Source of the DNA: a virus
Length of the DNA stretch: 26,000 bases
Direction: 5' to 3' (one strand)
Virus record (IMG/VR): IMGVR_UViG_3300031521_000321
Coordinates: 1-26,000 of that record
The notes under the pieces were generated by a model, which saw only the letters and a program-made list of their open reading frames with translations, did no database searches and was not told the DNA's origin. This document shows, piece after piece, positions 20,566 to 26,000 of the stretch. The first letter of the stretch is position 1; each line of letters opens with the position of its first letter. The position numbers and the translations under genes were made by a program.

Positions 20566-20942
20566 TACCCTTTACCTCCTACAAAGTTGTTTACTGCTTT
20601 GATTACATCTTGCTTTCTATCAATCATCATTCTTGTAGTCCAGTGTGCACCTCTTAAGGAACCATTATATTTAAGTGCTTTTGCTATAGCCTTTCTTGGG
20701 TTACCCGCCATAACTCTTCCATACCATTGATATTGTGCATATGGTGAATCATATGTTATTGAGTTAGGCTCTATGGTTACATTGGCTTTTAAAATTCCAT
20801 TGTCAAAAGGTGTATAAGGATCACTTAGCCTATGAATTTCAGTTGCTAAGAATAAATCTGCCTTACCACCCTTTTCCATATTCCTTGCAGCTAATATTTG
20901 ATTAACTGATTTAATATTTAGATTAACTTTAACGTTACTCAT
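20565..20942 (-). CDS. Neck / minor capsid protein (HK97 gp10 or Minor_capsid_2 type)
   Basis: 125 residues. Key segments are NQILAARNMEKGGKADLFLA, EIHRLSDPYTPFDNGILKAN, ITYDSPYAQYQWYGRVMAG and LRGAHWTTRMMIDRKQDVI; the SDPYTPFxxGxLK plus 'Y-A-x-x-Q-Y-W/Y-G' pattern is shared by the minor capsid 2 / HK97 gp10-like neck proteins. It should sit in the neck between connector and tail. Start and stop overlap the neighbouring genes by single codons (TAATG-type), so it is part of the tightly coupled connector series. Confidence 0.85.
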   Translation of the reverse strand: MSNVKVNLNIKSVNQILAARNMEKGGKADLFLATEIHRLSDPYTPFDNGILKANVTIEPNSITYDSPYAQYQWYGRVMAGNPRKAIAKALKYNGSLRGAHWTTRMMIDRKQDVIKAVNNFVGGKG

Positions 20943-21382
20943 TACTTACCGCCTAACTGATAGTGTCTCATTGCCATACTGCCATTATCATTTATAATTA
21001 CCGACATTATAGTAGCTACATTATCTAATTTAGTGAGGTTTGTAATAGGATTAGTTAAGCTCCAATCATAAGTGCATTCACCTTTTACAATAAAATCTGT
21101 ACTCATATCAGAAAAGGTAAAATACTTATCTTTATCAACTTCACTTAATTTAATCCATGCTTTAGGTTCTAAATATATCTTACCCTCAAAATTAGAAGTG
21201 AAAGGAATCCATATATTTATTACATCAGCACTATTGATTGTGCCTTTTCCTGTTTCGGTATTACTTATGGCTTGTACCTTTGAACCTTGCCAGTTAGCAC
21301 CTTTAATAATAGTTTTCTTATAGTAAGATTTATCGCCTATGGAATACTTGTTGTATAGAGTTACATTGCAATTAGGTTTCAT
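20942..21382 (-). CDS. Head-tail stopper / minor capsid protein 1-like
   Basis: 146 residues from the ATG at 21380-21382, seven bases behind GGGGG; an in-frame GTG at 21388 is also open but too near that site. The product is beta-rich (NCNVTLYNKYSIGDKSYYKK, IIKGANWQGSKVQAISNTE, INIWIPFTSNFEGKIYLEPK and FIVKGECTYDWS). Putative minor capsid proteins of A118-type phages with the same order (connector, this, gp10-like, terminator) act as the head closure/stopper. Assigned mainly by order and the 'W-x-G-S/K-V' and 'DFIVKGE' features; the family name is uncertain. Confidence 0.72.
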   Translation of the reverse strand: MKPNCNVTLYNKYSIGDKSYYKKTIIKGANWQGSKVQAISNTETGKGTINSADVINIWIPFTSNFEGKIYLEPKAWIKLSEVDKDKYFTFSDMSTDFIVKGECTYDWSLTNPITNLTKLDNVATIMSVIINDNGSMAMRHYQLGGK

Positions 21383-21384
21383 AA

Positions 21385-21729
21385 TCACACCCCCCTATAC
21401 AATAATTCTTGTGGTAAATACATCTTAGCAACCTTTAATAATTCGCTACTTAATGTTGAGTTTGCATTTACCACATAAGTTGTACTCATATTCCCTACTG
21501 ACTCACTTGCTATAATTCCACCTTTGTTATCTATCTCTTTTGATTTATCCATTAATGTACATATTGTTATCTGTACATCATCTGTTATTAAGGTTATATC
21601 TTCTTTGAATCTATTAAATGTGATGTAGTCAATAAACACTCTTGCTTCTCGTTCACGCCTAATAAACTCATTGTCGGGAATGTCACTCCCTCCATATGTA
21701 TTTTTATAATATTCTAAAGTTGTGTACAT
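21385..21729 (-). CDS. Head-tail connector (gp6/gp15-like adaptor)
   Basis: 114 residues: MYTTLEYYKNTYGGSDIPDN, EFIRREREARVFIDYITFNR, VQITICTLMDKSKEIDN and SSELLKVAKMYLPQELLYRG. The first half is an all-helical connector pattern (a start like 'Y-T-T-x-E-Y-Y-x-x-x-Y-G-G', then a long basic helix with R/E and the Asp-Tyr pair), matching the gp6/gp15-like adaptors that bind below the portal. The Tyr-Leu-Pro-Gln-Glu-Leu-Leu-Tyr-Arg-Gly-Val ending is common in Clostridium and Listeria phage connectors. It is the first of four compact neck genes; the portal itself is not in the window. Confidence 0.85.
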   Translation of the reverse strand: MYTTLEYYKNTYGGSDIPDNEFIRREREARVFIDYITFNRFKEDITLITDDVQITICTLMDKSKEIDNKGGIIASESVGNMSTTYVVNANSTLSSELLKVAKMYLPQELLYRGV

Positions 21730-21741
21730 TCCCGATCACTC

Positions 21742-22041
21742 CTATTTCTTTGGTTTATTAAATTCAGCTATTTGGGCATTTAAAGCTTCATTTTGTGCTT
21801 TTAATTCTGTATTCTCAATTTCTAATGCTTCTACTCGATCTAGTTTATCTTTAGAATCTGCATACTTAGCTAATTCAGCTTTCAACGTGTCATTCTCTTC
21901 TTTTATTTCTTTTAAAGTTGTAGCTTGTCCAACCTCTACAACTTTTCCGTCTTCATCTATACGACTATAACCTTTAGCAAGCATTTCGCTTAATTGTTCA
22001 TCTTGTATGGTTAACTGTCTATTTCCTTTTACTACTACCAA
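21742..22041 (-). CDS. Coiled-coil protein following the capsid gene
   Basis: 99 residues with TTG start at 22039-22041, eight bases behind GGAGG. It starts VVVKGNRQLTIQDEQLSEML, then AKGYSRIDEDGKVVEVGQAT, and from about residue 45 on is a continuous charged coiled coil (LKEIKEENDTLKAELAKYAD, ALEIENTELKAQNEALNAQI). The first part, with 'L-x-I-x-D-E-Q-L-S-E-M-L-A-K-G-Y', is often seen in small proteins encoded between major capsid and connector in Listeria and Clostridium phages, some of them capsid-decorating head fibre parts. Head decoration or assembly role is inferred from place; no enzyme motif. Confidence 0.72.
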   Translation of the reverse strand: MVVVKGNRQLTIQDEQLSEMLAKGYSRIDEDGKVVEVGQATTLKEIKEENDTLKAELAKYADSKDKLDRVEALEIENTELKAQNEALNAQIAEFNKPKK

Positions 22042-22053
22042 TTAAAAAACCTC

Positions 22054-22947
22054 CTAATTTGTTATAAACTTTATTGCATTGATCTTTTTATTGAGGATAA
22101 ATACATCTTCATAAGATTCCTCAAAATAAATGTATTTACCTTCAGTTGTTCCACTTGGTTCATCCAATGTGACAAACTCATAGTTTACTGGTGTCATTAC
22201 TGCTAGTGGGTGAATTAATAACATTTGTATTTGCTTTGCACCCACACCTATAACCCAACCAGTTGTAAAGTTATAAAGTGTTTTCATAAGATCGCTTGGT
22301 ACTGATACAATTTCTACTTCATCTAATCTATTGACAGCCCTGTTAATAACTCCACTATTACCACTATCAGCAGTAATTGTTCTAGTTACTTGCGAAGCAT
22401 TTTTAAGCAATGTTTTTACTGCCGGAACAACATATAATATTCTTCCTTGAACTGGAACTCTTGCTTCATCCATTTCTTGCATCTTCTTATCAAAATAAGT
22501 TAATACATTTGCTTCTGTTAATGTTGCTACTTCTGCTACTCCACCCGCTGCTACTGTATCAGCATATATTTTAGATACACAATAAGCATCCATCTCGGGG
22601 AATTTTTGTTCATCATTGTAAACTTGTGTAATATTACCGATTGAAGTAACAAAGTTTGTTTTATCTATATCATCCGGATGAACTAATGTACTCCATTTTC
22701 TTTGATTTGCTAATACTTTAGTTTCCCATGCATTGTCATAATTTCTAGCTGCAGTTGCTATTGTATCTTTATTGGAATCAACTCTTCCTGTTGTCGATAT
22801 GCTTGGGATCTTAATTGTATTTGCCCCTGTGATCTTGTATTTTGTATTGTTTGGACTTGCATATAATGCTCCAAAGTTTAATACATAAGGGTAATTTTGT
22901 GATAATTCTTTTGAGTAGTCTACTGCATAGTTTAATGGTGCTGCCAT
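22054..22947 (-). CDS. Major capsid protein (HK97-fold)
   Basis: 297 residues. The N-terminus MAAPLNYAVDYSKELSQNYP and VLNFGALYASPNNTKYKITG, the N-arm/E-loop region (IKIPSISTTGRVDSNKDTIA, NAWETKVLANQRKWSTLVHP) and the P-domain ending (WVIGVGAKQIQMLLIHPLAV, then YEDVFILNKKINAIKFIT) fit the A118/phiCD-type HK97-fold capsid proteins. No N-terminal delta-domain is present, in agreement with the separate scaffold gene just upstream. The product assembles as pentamers and hexamers in the icosahedral head. Start has GGAAG/GGAA nearby. Identity is firm by pattern and position. Confidence 0.92.
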   Translation of the reverse strand: MAAPLNYAVDYSKELSQNYPYVLNFGALYASPNNTKYKITGANTIKIPSISTTGRVDSNKDTIATAARNYDNAWETKVLANQRKWSTLVHPDDIDKTNFVTSIGNITQVYNDEQKFPEMDAYCVSKIYADTVAAGGVAEVATLTEANVLTYFDKKMQEMDEARVPVQGRILYVVPAVKTLLKNASQVTRTITADSGNSGVINRAVNRLDEVEIVSVPSDLMKTLYNFTTGWVIGVGAKQIQMLLIHPLAVMTPVNYEFVTLDEPSGTTEGKYIYFEESYEDVFILNKKINAIKFITN

Positions 22948-22976
22948 TTTTTAATTCCTTCTTCCATCATTTATTT

Positions 22977-23612
22977 TTATTCTTTTGGCAATGGTCTAAC
23001 TGTATTAAAGTTAAATCCAAATTTACTTCCGCTTTCCTGTTTAACTTGCCCGCCAGTTGATGCTACTAATGTAGGAAGTGTAGTTTCTTCTACTGGTGCT
23101 GCATCTGTTACAAACATTCCAGGGTTTTGTTCTCCTATTTCTTTTATATAATCTTCAAAACCTAGAATCTTTTCACCCTCTAAAGGTAAATTCTTTGTTT
23201 TTAGTTCATTCATAAAAGCTTTTTTAGTAAGTTCATTTGGAAATTTTAATTGTCCTGTTGCTTCACTTAGCTTAAATTCATAAGCTTGTTGCTTTAATGT
23301 ATTTTCATTTGCTTCTCTTTCTGTTTTTGCATTTGCTTCAAGATCAGAATACTTTGTTTCCCATTCCTTGATTGCTTTGTCCTTTGCTGCAACATCCATT
23401 CCCTCAAAATTTTTGATTTGAACGTTCGCTTGGTCTAATGTTTCCTTTGTTGTTTTGAGTTCAGTTTTTAAATTCTCTATTTCCTGTGTCTTATCTGTTT
23501 TAGCTTTTGTGGCTTCTACATCTTTACCATTTTCAGCCATGATACTATCGATTTGTTCTTTAGTTAACGATTGATCTCCGATTTTTAATTCCTCTAAAAA
23601 TTTTCTATTCAT
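22977..23612 (-). CDS. Capsid scaffold protein (phage GP20 family)
   Basis: 211 residues from the ATG at 23610-23612, behind AGGAGG; a longer frame to 23633 has the ribosome site inside it. The plan is typical of Phage_GP20 minor structural/scaffold proteins: start MNRKFLEELKIGDQSLTKEQ, IDSIMAENGKDVE, a long coiled coil (EIENLKTELKTTKETLDQAN), WETKYSDLEANAKTEREANE, the family's 'KLSEATGQLKFPNELTKKAF' segment and a disordered C-terminus ending GFNFNTVRPLPKE. It guides capsid assembly and leaves before DNA packaging. Directly upstream of the capsid gene as expected. Confidence 0.9.
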   Translation of the reverse strand: MNRKFLEELKIGDQSLTKEQIDSIMAENGKDVEATKAKTDKTQEIENLKTELKTTKETLDQANVQIKNFEGMDVAAKDKAIKEWETKYSDLEANAKTEREANENTLKQQAYEFKLSEATGQLKFPNELTKKAFMNELKTKNLPLEGEKILGFEDYIKEIGEQNPGMFVTDAAPVEETTLPTLVASTGGQVKQESGSKFGFNFNTVRPLPKE

Positions 23613-23784
23613 AATATTTATTCCTCCTAACAATTACGCTTTTTACGTGTGTTGCATCACTATTGTGCCTGTTTACGTCTTTCGTCTGACATTCCTATAT
23701 ATGTATTAAGCTTTATAGTAAGGTACTCTTCCCCTCACCTCTAAAGGTACTTATTCCCTCATAGATTTATAAAACTTAATTGTG
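23613..23784 (-). other. Gene-free gap inside the head operon
   Basis: 172 bases without a credible gene between the 137-aa gene and scaffold, unusually long for this otherwise packed operon. GTACCTT occurs twice on the minus strand (near 23750 and 23728), ACCT/AGGT forms a small hairpin near 23740, and a ten-codon frame MSDERRKQAQ is present without a ribosome site. It could be the scar of a lost gene or an RNA element; I recognise none. Confidence 0.4.
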
Positions 23785-24198
23785 TTATGCTTGTTTCTTT
23801 TCTTCGACTTCATAGCTTACAAAATTATCTAAGCTAATTACTGCTAGCTCTTTGTTGTGTCTTCCATTTTCTTGTTTTCCTTCAATAAAGAATAATCCCT
23901 TGTCTTCATCAGCGTAACAAATAATATTATCAGCATTTTCAAATGTGATTTCTTCTAGTCCTAAGCTTGTTTCATACTTGACTACAACTTTTTTATTTTT
24001 TGTTGGTTGCATCTTTTTAACTTCTGCATCTATATCTATAGCCATGTCTTTTAAATCCATAGTCAATATTACTTGTGGTATTTCTCCACCTTTTAAAGAT
24101 ATATTTGCTTCTAGTACGCCGCTTATAGGTTTGTTATCTATAAAAATAGCGCTAGTACTTTTCCCGGTTTTAATTATTTTTACTTTTTGTAATTCCAT
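23785..24198 (-). CDS. Phage structural-region protein of unknown function
   Basis: 137 residues, ending just before the gap above; start ATG follows GGGGTGAGGGTTA. The product is predicted beta-rich: VKIIKTGKSTSAIFIDNKPI, GVLEANISLKGGEIPQVILT, DLKDMAIDIDAEVKKMQPTK, LGLEEITFENADNIICYADE and a final NFVSYEVEEKKQA. The 'I-K-T-G-K-x-T-x-x-x-x-D-x-x-x-(I/L)-S-G-V' opening and 'GGEIPxVxLxMDLxD(M/V)xID' are features I associate with small hypothetical proteins next to phage scaffold or portal genes, without known function. It is the first gene behind the promoter at 24252-24280. A capsid-accessory role is possible but unproven. Confidence 0.7.
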   Translation of the reverse strand: MELQKVKIIKTGKSTSAIFIDNKPISGVLEANISLKGGEIPQVILTMDLKDMAIDIDAEVKKMQPTKNKKVVVKYETSLGLEEITFENADNIICYADEDKGLFFIEGKQENGRHNKELAVISLDNFVSYEVEEKKQA

Positions 24199-24222
24199 TA
24201 ACCCTCACCCCTTTTCTATAAC

Positions 24223-24267
24223 TATAAGTTATATTATTATCTCTAATTACAATTATAAGTTATATTA
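24223..24267. repeat. 14-bp direct repeat at the structural operon promoter
   Basis: TATAAGTTATATTA occurs at 24223-24236 and 24254-24267, 31 bases apart (about three helical turns). The second copy overlaps the -10 box of the structural promoter, so a regulator bound here would control late transcription. Confidence 0.5.
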
Positions 24268-24280
24268 AAAGTAAAGTAAA
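24252..24280 (-). promoter_or_regulatory. Promoter of the structural operon
   Basis: On the minus strand TTTACT (24275-24280) and TATAAT (24252-24257) are 17 bases apart, 54 bases ahead of the first gene. A copy of the TTGTAGTTAT motif lies just beyond at 24287-24296. Whether upstream head genes (terminase, portal) share another promoter cannot be seen. Confidence 0.55.
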
Positions 24281-24335
24281 TAGTATTTGTAGTTATAGTT
24301 AGTGTGAGTAATTGTTTTAAGGCATAAGAAAAGGG

Positions 24336-24382
24336 GCTGTTGCAAAACTAACGTAGTTAGTTTTGTGGCAGCTCATTTTTTT
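24336..24382 (+). terminator. IS end hairpin that blocks read-in
   Basis: The arm 24336-24352 pairs over 17 bp with 24356-24372 (three G-U pairs on the plus strand) around a GTA loop, followed by a run of seven T residues (24376-24382). It terminates transcription entering the element from outside, keeping transposase expression low. Confidence 0.75.
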
Positions 24383-24393
24383 ATAAAAAAATA

Positions 24394-24425
24394 AAAAATG
24401 TGAATTCAAAAGAATTCACATTTTT
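24394..24425. terminator. Second, two-way hairpin inside the IS end
   Basis: AAAAATGTGAATTC (24394-24407) and GAATTCACATTTTT (24412-24425) are a perfect 14-bp inverted repeat with an AAAA loop; each strand ends in a T run. A promoter (TTCAAA 24405-24410, TATAAT 24428-24433, 17-base spacing) overlaps it. Confidence 0.7.
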
Positions 24426-24439
24426 AGTATAATTAAATC

Positions 24440-26000
24440 ATGTTAAAAACCAAATTATACAATAAAAATTATAATCAATTTAATGATAATTATCAACTTA
24501 TATTACCATTAAATTTAGAAAACTTAATACCAGAAGATGATTCAGTCCGCTTGCTAAGCCATATATTGGAGGGATTAAATTATACAAAGTTGTATCAGGC
24601 GTACTCTTCCGTTGGAAGAAAACCGGCAGTGGAACCAAAAATCATGTTCAAAATAGTATCGTATGCTTATTCTCAAAATGTTTATTCTAGTAGAAAAATA
24701 GAGAAAGCATGCAAAAGAGATATAAATTTCAAGTGGCTACTTCAAGGCTATAAAGCACCTGATCATGCTACCATTAGTAGATTCCGTAAAGAATATCTTT
24801 CAAATGAAGTAATTGAAGATTTATTTTATCAACAAGTTAAATATCTAGCAGCTCAAAAGGAAATATTATTTGAAAATGTATTTATTGATGGTACTAAAAT
24901 CGAAGCGAATGCCAATCGTTATACTTTTGTTTGGAAGAAATCCATTTATAAAAATGAGGAAAAAATGTTTGATAAGATTCTTACTCTTGCTGAAAATATC
25001 AATCTTGAAGAATCGAGAGACTTTATTGTTAAAAAAGAAACATTGATATATGATATTGATAAAATTCTCGAATGGCTTTTATATGAAAAAGACAAAAGAA
25101 ACATAGAGTTTGTTCACGGTATTGGTAAAAGAAAAACTGCAATTCAGAAATGGATAGAGCAACTATTTGAATATAAAGAAAGACAAGAAAAATATAATTT
25201 CAGTAAAAACATATTATCAAAAAGAAATAGTTATTCTAAAACTGATACAGATGCAACTTTTATGCGTATGAAAGATGACCATATGAGAAATGGTCAATTG
25301 AAACCTGCATATAATGCACAAATCGCAGTTGAAAGTGAATACGTAACCGGGGTCGGAATATTTGATGATAGAAATGATATAGCAACATTAATACCTATGC
25401 TTAATAATATGCAAGAAAAAATTGGGTATAAATATCTTAATGTAATTGCAGATTCTGGTTACGAAAGTGAGGAGAACTATTTATTTTTAGAATCTAATAA
25501 TCAAACTCCGTATATAAAACCACAAACTTATGAAAAGTGGAAAAAAAGAAGTTTTAAAAATGATATTAGTAAACGTGAAAACATGAAATATGATGCAGAA
25601 TCAGATTTATATATTTGCCATAATGGTAGAAAGTTGATTCCCACCTCTATTATTAATAGAAAATCCGCCAGTGGATACAAATCAGAGGCTACTATCTATG
25701 AGTGTGAAAGCTGTGATAACTGTGCTCAAAAATCAAAGTGTACGAAAGCAAAAGGAAATAGAAAGATGCAAGTTTCAAAAACTTTTGTGGAAAAGCGTGA
25801 AATATCTTATAGAAATATCACAACTGAATTTGGAACTAAATTAAGAATGAACAGATCTATTCAGGTCGAAGGAGCATTTGGAGTTCTAAAAAGTGATTAT
25901 GAATTCAATAGATTTTTAACACGTGGAAAAAATAGTGTTAAAACTGAATTTATTTTGCTTTGTTTTGGCTACAACATTAACAAATTGCATTTAAAAATAC
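24440..26000 (+). CDS. IS1182-family DDE transposase (C-terminus beyond window)
   Basis: 520 residues are visible and the frame is open to the last base. The N-terminus has the DUF772-type domain (about 15-125: RLLSHILEGLNYTKLYQAYS, GRKPAVEPKIMFKIVSYAYS, GYKAPDHATISRFRKEYL). The DDE catalytic triad is Asp150 in ENVFIDGTKIEANANRYTF, Asp338 in LNVIADSGYESEENY and Glu477 in SIQVEGAFGVLK. Four Cys (422, 425, 428, 434: CESCDNC, then KSKC) form the zinc-like knuckle typical of the family. Full members are a little over 500 residues, so little is missing. The predicted transcript starts very near the ATG and no ribosome site is seen, so the mRNA may be leaderless, a way to keep expression low. No frameshift or internal stop: the gene appears active. 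Confidence 0.93.
   Translation, partial: MLKTKLYNKNYNQFNDNYQLILPLNLENLIPEDDSVRLLSHILEGLNYTKLYQAYSSVGRKPAVEPKIMFKIVSYAYSQNVYSSRKIEKACKRDINFKWLLQGYKAPDHATISRFRKEYLSNEVIEDLFYQQVKYLAAQKEILFENVFIDGTKIEANANRYTFVWKKSIYKNEEKMFDKILTLAENINLEESRDFIVKKETLIYDIDKILEWLLYEKDKRNIEFVHGIGKRKTAIQKWIEQLFEYKERQEKYNFSKNILSKRNSYSKTDTDATFMRMKDDHMRNGQLKPAYNAQIAVESEYVTGVGIFDDRNDIATLIPMLNNMQEKIGYKYLNVIADSGYESEENYLFLESNNQTPYIKPQTYEKWKKRSFKNDISKRENMKYDAESDLYICHNGRKLIPTSIINRKSASGYKSEATIYECESCDNCAQKSKCTKAKGNRKMQVSKTFVEKREISYRNITTEFGTKLRMNRSIQVEGAFGVLKSDYEFNRFLTRGKNSVKTEFILLCFGYNINKLHLKI

Larger units (their letters stand above)
24333..26000 (+). mobile_element. IS1182-family insertion sequence, left end and most of the element
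   Basis: The terminal sequence GGGGCTGTTGCAAAACT (24333-24349) is the usual left end of IS1182-type elements (GGGGCTGTTGCAAAA). It is followed by two hairpins and a transposase gene that is still open at the window edge. The right inverted repeat and the target duplication are outside the window. The element lies between the structural promoter and whatever precedes it, opposite in direction to the phage genes. Confidence 0.88.

Noticed and set aside
24440-26000. Transposase broken by frameshift
   Set aside because: The frame was read codon by codon to the window edge without any stop and keeps the DDE and Cys motifs in order.

Overview
The window is AT-rich, uses strong purine-rich Shine-Dalgarno sites and several TTG starts, and its proteins resemble those of Clostridium and related low-GC Firmicutes. 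It reads as part of a phage-plasmid (a prophage kept as a plasmid): a siphovirus structural and lysis module on the minus strand runs into a ParA partition locus where a prophage would usually carry an integrase. Neither terminase, portal, integrase nor a replication initiator is inside the window.

Layout, left to right. 1-632: the end of one XRE-type regulator and a complete one with its own promoter and terminator (plus strand). 633-1735: about 1.1 kb without a credible gene but full of signals: two perfect, inverted DnaA boxes; a candidate ~200-nt plus-strand small RNA with promoter and terminator; a convergent minus-strand terminator; and a ~640-nt candidate large structured RNA (1065-1710) closed by a long-range end-to-end helix and carrying a 27-bp hairpin with seven G-U pairs. 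1736-3405 (minus): parA followed by three small proteins that look like ribbon-helix-helix DNA binders, with two clusters of 13-bp-period repeats at the two ends of parA. 3585-3794: a small membrane protein. 4028-7266 (minus): a separate lysis and receptor-binding unit with its own promoter, an 18-codon leader ORF, a coiled-coil membrane protein, a phi-LC3-type holin, a GH24 endolysin with N-terminal wall-binding repeats, a small protein and a tail fibre. 7320-24280 (minus): head-tail genes in canonical order when read right to left: an unknown 137-aa protein, scaffold, major capsid, coiled-coil protein, head-tail connectors, tail terminator, major tail protein, Gp15, tape measure, Dit, Tal, then an inserted secreted wall-binding protein with its own promoter and terminator (a moron), BppU-type baseplate protein, beta-helix fibre, small protein and XkdX. 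24333-26000: left end and nearly whole transposase of an IS1182-like element, still open at the window edge.

Together: the right-hand operon builds capsid and a long non-contractile tail; the 7.2-4.1 kb operon lyses the cell and adds a receptor-binding fibre; the left part carries maintenance (partition, possible origin, regulators) and the non-coding RNAs. The large RNA, whose size, replicon type and ornate folding recall the ROOL/GOLLD classes of phage- and plasmid-borne RNAs, is the most exciting item. Its class assignment is inference; the helices are seen directly.
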